The position numbers and the translations under genes were made by a program. The notes beneath the pieces are model-generated. The model was given only the letters and a program-made list of their open reading frames with translations, searched no databases and was not told where the DNA came from. From the NCBI RefSeq assembly GCF_039521365.1, contig NZ_BAAACF010000001.1, forward strand, positions 62,001 through 126,000: DNA of 64,000 nucleotides, written 5' to 3'. Shown here in pieces: positions 8,204 through 15,610 of the stretch (positions within the stretch are counted from its first letter, which is position 1; each line of letters opens with the position of its first letter). This stretch comes from Clostridium_AW malenominatum. GTDB taxonomy: Bacteria > Bacillota > Clostridia > Clostridiales > Clostridiaceae.

Positions 8204-8779
8204 ATGAATAGAATTCAAACATTTGATAAAGCAGTGAAAAAATTAGATAGTAATGATTATATAATAGAAAAGGGAAGAAGAAATGATATAGATGAGCTAG
8301 AAGTTTTATATGATAATCTAAATGACTATTTAGAATTAGGTACGAATTATCCAGGTTGGTTAAAGGGGGTTTATCCAATTAGAGAAACGGCTGTTAATGG
8401 AATTCAAAATAATAATTTATTTGTATTAAAAATAAATAATGAAATAGCAGGCTCTGTAATACTAAATCACGAACCTGAAATTGCATACGGCCAAGTAACT
8501 TGGGGAATTGAAGTAGACTATAAAGATATTATTGTAATACATACTCTTGTTGTTCATCCAAAGTATATGAACAATGGTGTTGGGAAAAAATTAATGGATT
8601 TTTCAAGAAAATATAGTATAGAGCAAGAAATAAAAGCAATTCGGTTAGATGTTTCCATTCATAATACACCTGCAATCTCATTGTATGAAAAGTGTGGATA
8701 TAAACATGTAGGAACTGTTGATTTAGGCTTGAATATTCCAGAGTTGGTTTGGTTCAAACTGTATGAAAAGGTTTTATAG
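8204..8779 (+). CDS. GNAT-family N-acetyltransferase
   Basis: 191 residues with the GNAT acetyl-CoA fold in the C-terminal two thirds. Motif A is IHTLVVHPKYMNNGVGKKLM (residues about 111-130), with the V-x2-x-N-G-V-G-K pyrophosphate loop in place of Q/R-x-x-G-x-G/A. Motif B is NTPAISLYEKCGYKHVG near 158-174. The N-terminal 40 residues are a helical extension. ATG 8204 lies behind AGAAAGGAAC. The acceptor substrate cannot be inferred. This subgroup often resembles amino-acid or small-molecule acetyltransferases. Confidence 0.92.
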   Translation: MNRIQTFDKAVKKLDSNDYIIEKGRRNDIDELEVLYDNLNDYLELGTNYPGWLKGVYPIRETAVNGIQNNNLFVLKINNEIAGSVILNHEPEIAYGQVTWGIEVDYKDIIVIHTLVVHPKYMNNGVGKKLMDFSRKYSIEQEIKAIRLDVSIHNTPAISLYEKCGYKHVGTVDLGLNIPELVWFKLYEKVL

Positions 8780-8851
8780 AATAGTAAAGGTAAGAGTTAC
8801 ATAAGAAACCTTAACTACTATGAGTTTAATTAAATATTAGGAGTGAATAGA

Positions 8852-9202
8852 ATGGACATGGAGTCAGTTTTATTATTGTCAGTTCTTTTGTTTTTTATTA
8901 TTTATTTTGCTATTACGTTAGCAATTAAACCATTATTGAATGAACAAGTAAAAACCATTATAGATGAACAAGATTTTGGTTTAGTTAAGTTGCGAGATAT
9001 ATCGGTTTTAAGTTCTACTGAACTTGAAGAGGTAATTAAACTATATCAGAAAAAAGGTGTGAAAAAAGAAGAGTATGAGGAATATAGAAGATATGCAAAG
9101 ATTTTATATGACTTGAAGGAAATGGACTATTTTACCTATAAAGAGTATTTAAGTAGAATGAATAAACTCAAAAAACATTTCAAAATTGAATCGTATTTAT
9201 AA
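8852..9202 (+). CDS. small single-pass membrane protein
   Basis: 116 residues from ATG 8852, chosen because TAGGAG lies 8 bp upstream; the GTG at 8843 overlaps that ribosome site. Residues about 4-27 (VLLLSVLLFFIIYFAITLAI) form one transmembrane helix, followed by a charged cytoplasmic helical tail rich in Lys, Glu and Tyr. No family recognised. Confidence 0.65.
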   Translation: MDMESVLLLSVLLFFIIYFAITLAIKPLLNEQVKTIIDEQDFGLVKLRDISVLSSTELEEVIKLYQKKGVKKEEYEEYRRYAKILYDLKEMDYFTYKEYLSRMNKLKKHFKIESYL

Positions 9203-9236
9203 ATGAACAAAGCATAAAACATTGGTTGTTAACATT

Positions 9237-9260
9237 AATCCACGTTGTCGATAAAAAATT
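9237..9260 (+). repeat. half copy of the dispersed hairpin repeat
   Basis: AATCCACGTTGTCGATAAAA and the following AAATT match the left arm and loop of the unit at 16852 with two differences. The right arm is missing, and the sequence instead runs straight into the GGAGGG ribosome site of the next gene. Confidence 0.55.
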
Positions 9261-9277
9261 TTTGGAGGGAATTCATT

Positions 9278-9940
9278 ATGAAATTAATTTCAAAATATGG
9301 TTGGTCAATAGTTCCTGAAGATAATAGTTTTTTATATTATGATATGAATAATGGAGGGGAGCAAATAGGTTATTTTAAATGTTTATTTGATAATATTGTT
9401 AATATAGATGAGGATACTTATTCTAGATGCAAATATGGCGTAGGCTATAAGAATATATTGAAGTATTTTAAAAATGATGTGGTGGGACCAAGTTCTGTAA
9501 AATTAGAAGATGGTTCAATTATTGTTACAGAATATATAGACTCGTATATTCATAAGTTTGATAGAAATGGTAATTTAGTATGGATCAATGAATCAACGGG
9601 TGACTATAACAATATATACAGTATAGCATATCAGAAAGACTTTCTTTGGTGTGTATATCCTACGGTTAATATGATAAAAAAATTTTCCCTAAATACTTTC
9701 AGAGAAGAAAAATCAATAGGAGAAATAATAAATGGACCTTTTAATTTCCCAGAGTTTGCAATAGCATATGGAGACAGTTTGTATGTGTGTGACATGGGAA
9801 ATTGTAGGATTTGCATAATAGATTTGAATACAAATGAGGTAACAGAATATCTTAAATTCAATGAGCCTACGTGGGAATATTATCAGATTAATGGAAAAGA
9901 AATTGTTAGGTTACAATCAGGAATTTATATTTTAGATTAA
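9278..9940 (+). CDS. NHL/beta-propeller-like hypothetical protein
   Basis: The start is ATG 9278 because TGGAGGG lies about 8 bp upstream; the frame is open a little further to TTG 9245, but that would place the ribosome site inside the gene. 220 residues, no signal peptide. The middle and C-terminal parts read as repeated beta strands of a propeller or NHL type (SVKLEDGSIIVTEYIDSYIH, FDRNGNLVW, DSLYVCDMGNCRICIIDLN). Propellers of this size would be partial, so it may pair or be a fragment. Family assignment is weak and the function unknown. Confidence 0.6.
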   Translation: MKLISKYGWSIVPEDNSFLYYDMNNGGEQIGYFKCLFDNIVNIDEDTYSRCKYGVGYKNILKYFKNDVVGPSSVKLEDGSIIVTEYIDSYIHKFDRNGNLVWINESTGDYNNIYSIAYQKDFLWCVYPTVNMIKKFSLNTFREEKSIGEIINGPFNFPEFAIAYGDSLYVCDMGNCRICIIDLNTNEVTEYLKFNEPTWEYYQINGKEIVRLQSGIYILD

Positions 9941-9966
9941 TTAATTGAACAAAGGAGAAATAAAAT

Positions 9967-10266
9967 ATGAACGATACAGCTATTTGGGCTATTATAATGG
10001 GACTAGTAGCATTAATGATAGGTATATCGAGCAATGTTAGCCAATTGCGAAATGATATTACACGCATGAATATAACCTTAGATAAGATTGCTGAACAAAT
10101 TGGAGTGCCTAATACAGTTAAAGAGACTACAGATATTGAATTAAAAAACCTTATTTCAGAGGGCAAAAGGATCAAAGCAATTAAAAGATATAGAATGGTT
10201 ACTGGCGTTGGCTTAAAAGAAGCCAAAGAATATGTTGATTCTTTAATGGAACAGGAACTTAAATAG
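9967..10266 (+). CDS. membrane-anchored protein with ribosomal L7/L12 C-terminal-like domain
   Basis: 99 residues. Residues 5-24 (AIWAIIMGLVALMIGISSNV) form one transmembrane helix. A coiled-coil-like stretch (LRNDITRMNITLDKIAEQIG) follows, and residues about 60-95 (GKRIKAIKRYRMVTGVGLKE, then AKEYVDSL) match the L7/L12 C-terminal domain, which normally recruits translation factors. This is not the ribosomal protein itself, since the N-terminal dimerisation domain and hinge are replaced by a membrane helix. ATG 9967 follows AAAGGAGAAA. Role unknown. A terminator follows. Confidence 0.8.
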   Translation: MNDTAIWAIIMGLVALMIGISSNVSQLRNDITRMNITLDKIAEQIGVPNTVKETTDIELKNLISEGKRIKAIKRYRMVTGVGLKEAKEYVDSLMEQELK

Positions 10267-10286
10267 GTGCATTTAATGCCTTACAT

Positions 10287-10332
10287 AATCCTTGGACGGA
10301 GCGCAGTAAGCACTGAATTCCTTTCAAGGATT
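10287..10332 (+). terminator. possible terminator after the L7/L12-like gene
   Basis: AATCCTTGGA (10287-10296) pairs with 10323-10332 (one G-T), with a long loop and only a short T-rich tail. Confidence 0.4.
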
Positions 10333-10462
10333 GTTTGTCTATATAGGGAAAGGGGTTATAGAGTAAGTAATGATTATTAGCATTTAATAATAAGTATTGA
10401 CTGCATTGGGTTTGTTTGTTAGGGCATAGTTAGCAAGATATATGGGTGTATAATTTTTTATA

Positions 10463-10516
10463 AAAAATCCACATTGTTCATTATTATTTATAGACAATGT
10501 GGATTTTTATTTTTAA
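10463..10516 (+). terminator. hairpin terminator, dispersed repeat copy 2
   Basis: A 15-bp perfect stem (10463-10477 with 10494-10508) around a 16-nt loop, followed by TTTATTTTT. The arms carry the same AATCCACATTGT core as the copies at 4085 and 16851, but the loop differs. It lies within the gene-free region 10267-10632, about 190 bp after the last gene. Confidence 0.65.
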
Positions 10517-10540
10517 AATTAAAAAATTTTCAGAATAGTA

Positions 10541-10569
10541 TTGAAAAGTTATGGAAAATGATATAAGAT
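10541..10569 (+). promoter_or_regulatory. sigma-A promoter of the catabolic cluster
   Basis: TTGAAA (10541) and TAAGAT (10564) with a 17-bp spacer. The predicted start near 10576 lies just upstream of the 25-bp candidate operator. Confidence 0.6.
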
Positions 10570-10581
10570 TATTATATAAAT

Positions 10582-10606
10582 AAAGACCATATAAAGACAT
10601 GTCTTA
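10582..10606. promoter_or_regulatory. candidate operator A of the catabolic cluster
   Basis: AAAGACCATA...ACATGTCTTA, a 25-bp site with inverted ends (AAGAC/GTCTT). It matches 21 of 25 positions of the site at 13299-13323. It lies just past the predicted transcription start, where a repressor would block transcription. The regulator at 11880 is the natural candidate ligand-dependent binder. Confidence 0.55.
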
Positions 10607-10632
10607 TTATAAGTGTTATAGAGGTGATTAAA

Positions 10633-11811
10633 TTGAAAATTGATGAAAGTTTATACATAGAAGGTATAAGAATAGTAGAAGTAAATATTCTATATGCCAT
10701 ACCTTTTCAGATAAGCGGTGGAATAAGCCATAGTAGAAAGTCTCTTATAATTGAACTTCTATCTCAGGGTTTAGTGGCATATGGTGAATCAGCACCCTTT
10801 GAGGCACCTTTTTACTCTTCAGAGACTATTTCGTCTGCTAAGTCTATGCTTACTGAATGGATTATTCCGAAAATATTAGGGAAAAAGTTTGAAACTATAA
10901 AAGAATTTAATGAAGAGATTAATAATGGTATAAGAGGTAATAATTTTGCTAAAGCAGGGGTAGAGACTGCATACTGGGATCTGGTTGCTAAAAAGAATAA
11001 TATTTCTTTAAAAAAGCTCATAGAATATAAATTAAGAGAAATGGGAACTAAGGAAGATTATTTAAAAAATAAAGATTATATTTACTCTGGAGTATCTATA
11101 GGTATACCTGACGATAATAATTATGTTACTCTTGAAAATTGGGTAGAAAAATACTTAGAAGAAGGTTACAAACGTGTAAAGATAAAAATTAGGCCAGGTT
11201 GGGACATAAAACCTATTGAGTTAACAAGAAAAATAGTAGGGGATGACTTTATTTTATGGCCGGATGCTAATGCATCTTTTGATTTTGAAGAACATAGAGA
11301 GGTTTTGAAGAAAATGGATTTATATAATTGCAATTTTATTGAACAACCTCTCCATCATGATGATATATTAGAACACCACAGTCTCAGCAAATATATAAAT
11401 ACTCCCATATGTTTTGATGAATCATTAAAGTCTGAAAGGGTTGCTAAACAGATTATTGAACTCAACTTTCCTAGTATATGGAATATAAAAATACAAAGAG
11501 TTGGTGGACTATATGAAGCATTAAAAATATACAGCTTAGCATCAAAGTATGGAGTAGAAGTTTGGGGTGGAACTATGCCTGAAAGTGGTATTGGTGGTGC
11601 AAGCATATTAGCATTATCTACTTTTGAAGGATTTAAGTATCCTGCTTGTATAGAGCCTAGCAGTAGATGGTATGGAAAAGGAAAAGATATTAAGGAATTA
11701 ATTATGGATAGCAATGGAAGGATAGAATTAAAAGAAGAAATTGGTATAGGAGAAATAAATATAGAAAATTACAAGAAGTATGGATCGCTTTTATATGAAA
11801 TCTATGTTTAA
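10633..11811 (+). CDS. enolase-superfamily epimerase / cycloisomerase
   Basis: 392 residues from TTG 10633, with AGAGGTG 6 bp upstream. This is the muconate-lactonising/o-succinylbenzoate-synthase subgroup. The catalytic KxK is KIKI in YKRVKIKIRPGW (residues about 180-190). Metal ligands are Asp in WPDANASF, Glu in FIEQP and Asp in CFDES, and the second catalytic Lys is in NIKIQRVGG. Relatives include o-succinylbenzoate synthase, N-acylamino-acid racemase and dipeptide epimerases. No menaquinone genes are nearby, so an epimerase or racemase role in catabolism is more likely. It heads the cluster with an aldolase-family enzyme, a flavin-barrel enzyme and an Nramp-like transporter. Confidence 0.9.
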   Translation: MKIDESLYIEGIRIVEVNILYAIPFQISGGISHSRKSLIIELLSQGLVAYGESAPFEAPFYSSETISSAKSMLTEWIIPKILGKKFETIKEFNEEINNGIRGNNFAKAGVETAYWDLVAKKNNISLKKLIEYKLREMGTKEDYLKNKDYIYSGVSIGIPDDNNYVTLENWVEKYLEEGYKRVKIKIRPGWDIKPIELTRKIVGDDFILWPDANASFDFEEHREVLKKMDLYNCNFIEQPLHHDDILEHHSLSKYINTPICFDESLKSERVAKQIIELNFPSIWNIKIQRVGGLYEALKIYSLASKYGVEVWGGTMPESGIGGASILALSTFEGFKYPACIEPSSRWYGKGKDIKELIMDSNGRIELKEEIGIGEINIENYKKYGSLLYEIYV

Positions 11812-11879
11812 GTATAAGTATCATATAATCTATGCTATTATAAATAGCGTAAGATTGTTATTTTAATGGAGGTATTTAT

Positions 11880-13199
11880 ATGAGACTCGGAATAATAGGG
11901 CCAGAAGATCTTGTTGCTAAAAGTGTTGAGATAAGCAATAAATATAAATCTATAGATGTAGTTGAAATTCCATATGAAAATGAGAGTGACACCATATCTA
12001 AGGTAAGAGAATGGGAAAATGAAGTAGATTCATTTTTATTTACTGGATTTTTACCTTATTATCATGCTACAACAAATAATGTAACATCAAAACAGCTTTT
12101 CTATTATCCAATATTAGGTTCAGCACTATATACAGTTTTGCTTAAAATAAAGATGGATAACAATATAAATATATCAAACATAAGCATAGATACACTTAAT
12201 AAATCTGAGATAGAAGAAGTATTTAAAGAAATAGACATACCTTACGAAGGATTGTGCGTTAATGATAGAGAATTGGATGATTATTCAAGGGATCAATATA
12301 TTGATTTTCACTTGAAATTGTATAAAAGTGGGAGAACAGAAGCTGCAGTTACCTCAATTAATTCAGTTTATTTAGCCTTAATAAAGAAAGGTATACCTGC
12401 TTTTAAAATTACTCCAACATCCTTTGCTATGAATGAGACTTTTAAACTTATTGAATCTGCACGTGAAACTTACGTAGCTCAAAATAATCAAATCATACTT
12501 ATCATAATAGATATTAAAGATTATAGTTTGAATACTACTAAACCATCATCTTTAGATATGAGAGAAAAAAAATTATCGTTACATCAAGAACTTTTAAATT
12601 ATAGCAGAATATATAAAGCTTCTGTTTTTTCATCTGCTGATGAAAATGAGTTCATTGTACTAATAACGAAGGGTATCTTTCAAGAGTATACAAATTCCTA
12701 TGAAAATATACCTATGATACATGAAATAAAAGAAAAGTTTTCAATGTCTATAAACATGGGGATAGGTATGGGAGTTAGTGCACTTGAGGCAGAAGAAAAC
12801 GCTAGAGCTGCTTTAAGCTTATCCAAAGGAGAAAGTGAATTTGGTGCTTATGTAATAAATCAAGATAAAGTAGTATATGGTCCTATAGGTGCCGATGGAA
12901 GAATGGAATATATTTTAAAAAGTAACGATGAAACCTTAATAGGGTGGATGAATAAGACAGGAATAAGTATTGCCAATATTAGCCTTATACAAAATCTTAT
13001 ATCTAAACTTCAAACTGATTGTATAACCCCAAGTGACATACAGAAAGGGTTAAATATTACATTACGCTCTGCCAATAGAATAATGAATAAGCTTGTAATG
13101 GCAGGAGCGGCAGAAGATATAGGTATAGAGCAACCTGTAGGAAGAGGACGTCCTAGACATGTGTATAAAATAGATTTTTCAAAAGACAAACTTTTATAA
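11880..13199 (+). CDS. winged-helix regulator with degenerate cyclase-like domain
   Basis: 439 residues. The N-terminal 160 residues start MRLGIIGPEDLV and resemble a periplasmic-binding/PrpR-like sensory fold. Residues about 200-330 resemble a degenerate GGDEF/cyclase-type domain (INMGIGMGVSALEAEENARA is typical of these regulators), with no GGDEF motif. The C-terminal region (about 360-435) is a winged helix ending in VGRGRPRHVYKI. It lies inside the catabolic cluster, transcribed in the same direction, behind GGAGG and an ATG at 11880. It is the most likely controller of the 25-bp sites at 10582 and 13299. Ligand unknown. Confidence 0.7.
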   Translation: MRLGIIGPEDLVAKSVEISNKYKSIDVVEIPYENESDTISKVREWENEVDSFLFTGFLPYYHATTNNVTSKQLFYYPILGSALYTVLLKIKMDNNINISNISIDTLNKSEIEEVFKEIDIPYEGLCVNDRELDDYSRDQYIDFHLKLYKSGRTEAAVTSINSVYLALIKKGIPAFKITPTSFAMNETFKLIESARETYVAQNNQIILIIIDIKDYSLNTTKPSSLDMREKKLSLHQELLNYSRIYKASVFSSADENEFIVLITKGIFQEYTNSYENIPMIHEIKEKFSMSINMGIGMGVSALEAEENARAALSLSKGESEFGAYVINQDKVVYGPIGADGRMEYILKSNDETLIGWMNKTGISIANISLIQNLISKLQTDCITPSDIQKGLNITLRSANRIMNKLVMAGAAEDIGIEQPVGRGRPRHVYKIDFSKDKLL

Positions 13200-13211
13200 T
13201 TAAATACATAA

Positions 13212-13249
13212 AATTCTCTATTTGCTAATTCTAAAGTAAATAGAGAATT
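13212..13249. terminator. hairpin between the regulator and the aldolase gene
   Basis: AATTCTCTATTT (13212-13223) pairs perfectly with AAATAGAGAATT (13238-13249). There is no strong T-run on the plus side, so it may be a weak terminator or a processing hairpin that separates two transcription units. Confidence 0.5.
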
Positions 13250-13298
13250 AAAAACATATTTCTAATAAATGTTCTTTATTAATATCTAATATAAAATT

Positions 13299-13323
13299 AA
13301 AGACATAATAAAGAAATGTCTTA
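13299..13323. promoter_or_regulatory. candidate operator B of the catabolic cluster
   Basis: AAAGACATAA...AAATGTCTTA with an AAGACAT/ATGTCTT inverted repeat. It is 25 bp long and 21/25 identical to the site at 10582. It ends immediately before the AAGGAGG ribosome site of the aldolase gene, so bound protein could block transcription or, as RNA, the hairpin could affect translation. Confidence 0.55.
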
Positions 13324-13338
13324 AAAGGAGGAGTTAAA

Positions 13339-14307
13339 ATGTTCGACTTTACTAAAGTGCAGGGAAAAATTAATAAAAGCATAATACCAGCAGTACCAAT
13401 TCCCTTTAATAAAGATGGCTCTATAAACACATTTTCCCAAGAAAGTTATGTAGCATGGATGAACAATCAACCCATAAGTGCAGTTGCTCTTTGGGCACAT
13501 ACAGGAAGAGGACTTTTTATTAGTAAGGAACAAAGAGAATATATTTTTAGAAGCTATAGAGAAGGACTTAGTAGGGAAAAAATGATACTATGTGGCGTAG
13601 GTGCATTAGCTAACGACAAAATTAGTGATGAAGAATATATGGATAAGGCATATTTCATGGCACTCCATGCTAAAGAATTAGGAGCAGATATGCTTCTACC
13701 ATATGCACCTACATTATTTAGAGGAAGAGAAGACCAGGACGAAAAAATAATTAAATACCATAAAAAAATAGCACAATTAGGAGTTCCCATGATTCTATTT
13801 TTCCTATATGAGGAAGCAGGAGGAATAACTTATTCTAAAGAAGTGTTAAAAGAATTGTTTAAAATTAAAAATGTTATTGGCATAAAAATGGCTACATTAG
13901 ATTCTGTTATGACTTATCAGGATATTAGTAATCTTATCTTAAAGGATAGTCCTGAGACCTATTTAATTACAGGGGAAGATAGGATGTTTGGATATACAGT
14001 TTCTAGAGGAGCAAAAGGTGCATTAGTAGGACTTGGATCAATATATACAAAACTTCAATATGAAATGATGCAAGCTTACTATGAAGGAGAGTATGAAAAA
14101 TTTATTGAATTATCTGCTGCTGTGGATAATTTAGCAGAAAACACTTTTTATAAGCCAATGGAAGGGTATATTGAAAGAGTACTCTATATATTAGCTAGAA
14201 AAAACATTATTAGTATGGAGGCAGTAAATGATCCTTACGGTCCAGGAATAAGTGTTGAAGAGAAGGCTTTGATAGATGAATGTATTGAAAAGTTAGGAGA
14301 TATGTAA
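13339..14307 (+). CDS. DapA/NanA-family aldolase (dihydrodipicolinate synthase superfamily)
   Basis: A 322-residue class I aldolase-type TIM barrel. The N-terminus has the family start IIPAVPIPFNKDGSIN. WAHTGRGLFIS replaces the usual G-T-T-G-E loop. The barrel Tyr lies in FFLYEEAG (residues about 154-161), and the Schiff-base Lys is in VIGIKMATLDS (residues about 180-190). Members condense or cleave pyruvate-type substrates (dihydrodipicolinate, sialic acid, 2-keto-3-deoxy sugars). The altered GTTGE loop and the neighbours argue against true DapA. Strong AAGGAGGAG precedes ATG 13339. It is co-directional with the flavin-barrel and transporter genes. Confidence 0.88.
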   Translation: MFDFTKVQGKINKSIIPAVPIPFNKDGSINTFSQESYVAWMNNQPISAVALWAHTGRGLFISKEQREYIFRSYREGLSREKMILCGVGALANDKISDEEYMDKAYFMALHAKELGADMLLPYAPTLFRGREDQDEKIIKYHKKIAQLGVPMILFFLYEEAGGITYSKEVLKELFKIKNVIGIKMATLDSVMTYQDISNLILKDSPETYLITGEDRMFGYTVSRGAKGALVGLGSIYTKLQYEMMQAYYEGEYEKFIELSAAVDNLAENTFYKPMEGYIERVLYILARKNIISMEAVNDPYGPGISVEEKALIDECIEKLGDM

Positions 14308-14329
14308 TTTCATTAAGAGGTGATGTTAA

Positions 14330-15598
14330 TTGAAGGATATGTATTTATTAGAAGATAACTTAAACCTTCCGTCTGACATAAAAGAAATGCTAATTAGTGA
14401 TTATAATAATTTAAATTATGAAGAAAACTCATTGGAAGATTATATTATAGAAAAATATAAACTAGATATAGCAGCTAAATATGGAAATTTAAAAATAAAA
14501 AATCCTTTTGGAAAGGCCTCAGGGCAACTTTCTTGTAGTATAAATCAGGTTAAAGCTGATGCAGAAGATGGACTAGGATTTGTAATCTTAAAGACAGTAA
14601 TATCACAGGATGAAAATGAAAATTCGTCTATGGAGGAATGGAAAGTAAATGCTCCTAAGATGTTGATAGAAGAGATAACTAGTAAAAAGGGAGAAACGGG
14701 ATATACTGTCACTTGGAAAGGCAGAGGTTGGGACAAGAGTTTTTTAGAGTATACTAAATTACTTAAAGACTCCTACGAAATATATAAAAAATATGAAATG
14801 CCTGTTATTCCATCAGTTCAATATCATTTGCCTATGGGACAAGAAGAATTTAAAGAATCTGAGTACAGATATACTACAGAAAAGCTTATAGAAGTTTGGG
14901 AAGAAACAGCAAAATATCATAATATACCATTTGCATTAGAACAGGATTTTAGTGCTACTCTATCCGCATTACCTGTTAAGGAAGAAGAAATAATCAGATG
15001 GGTTAATGAAGTTCCAAAATTAATTAGAAAGCATATGCCTAATAAGGATAGTCTTCTTGGAATAAAATTACACAATCCACCCTTTCAAGATGAGTTTCAA
15101 GTGGAACTTTTAAATACGTTAAATGATAAACATTTTAATAGTGTAGACGTAATTACTTGCTTTAATAGACTTTTTGATGCTGATAGAATTTTTGAGGGTA
15201 AAAAAGGAGTAGCCTATGGAGGGTACGATTTAAGTGATAGAAATTTGAGAGTATTAGATAAATTTATACAAGAGAGACATGCAAGTATTCCTATAAGTGC
15301 CACTGGAAACATATGCTCTGGAAAAATGATGATAGAATATGCTCTGCGAGGGGCTACTTGTGGACAACTTCATACTTACTTTCAGATACCTTCTCATAAT
15401 TATAATCTTAAAGAAGGCAGAAGAACTAAGAAGGCTTTACATGAATTGATTTTTAATCCTAGCAATGGATTGGTAGCTTCTATGATATACATAAAGAAGA
15501 GATTGGGTATTAGTGATAGGGAAGTTTTTAAGTTTTTAGATCTAGGTGAACTTAAGAATAATATGGATATTAAAGCATTAAAAACAGATTTAAATTAA
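14330..15598 (+). CDS. dihydroorotate-dehydrogenase-like flavin TIM barrel
   Basis: 422 residues from TTG 14330, 22 bp after the aldolase gene and behind AAGAGGTGA. It shows DHOD-type landmarks: KNPFGKASGQ at residues about 58-67, VILKTVIS, a barrel Lys in LLGIKLHNPP, GVAYGGYDLSDR, and the phosphate-binding end ISATGNICSGKMMIEYALRG, followed by ATCGQLHTYF. The usual substrate/base loop with an SCPN-type motif is not visible. It probably binds FMN and reduces or oxidises a small molecule made or taken up by the cluster. It is clearly not the pyrimidine enzyme: no pyr genes are near, and the N-terminal 55 residues are extra. Confidence 0.75.
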   Translation: MKDMYLLEDNLNLPSDIKEMLISDYNNLNYEENSLEDYIIEKYKLDIAAKYGNLKIKNPFGKASGQLSCSINQVKADAEDGLGFVILKTVISQDENENSSMEEWKVNAPKMLIEEITSKKGETGYTVTWKGRGWDKSFLEYTKLLKDSYEIYKKYEMPVIPSVQYHLPMGQEEFKESEYRYTTEKLIEVWEETAKYHNIPFALEQDFSATLSALPVKEEEIIRWVNEVPKLIRKHMPNKDSLLGIKLHNPPFQDEFQVELLNTLNDKHFNSVDVITCFNRLFDADRIFEGKKGVAYGGYDLSDRNLRVLDKFIQERHASIPISATGNICSGKMMIEYALRGATCGQLHTYFQIPSHNYNLKEGRRTKKALHELIFNPSNGLVASMIYIKKRLGISDREVFKFLDLGELKNNMDIKALKTDLN

Positions 15599-15610
15599 GG
15601 GGGTAGTATC

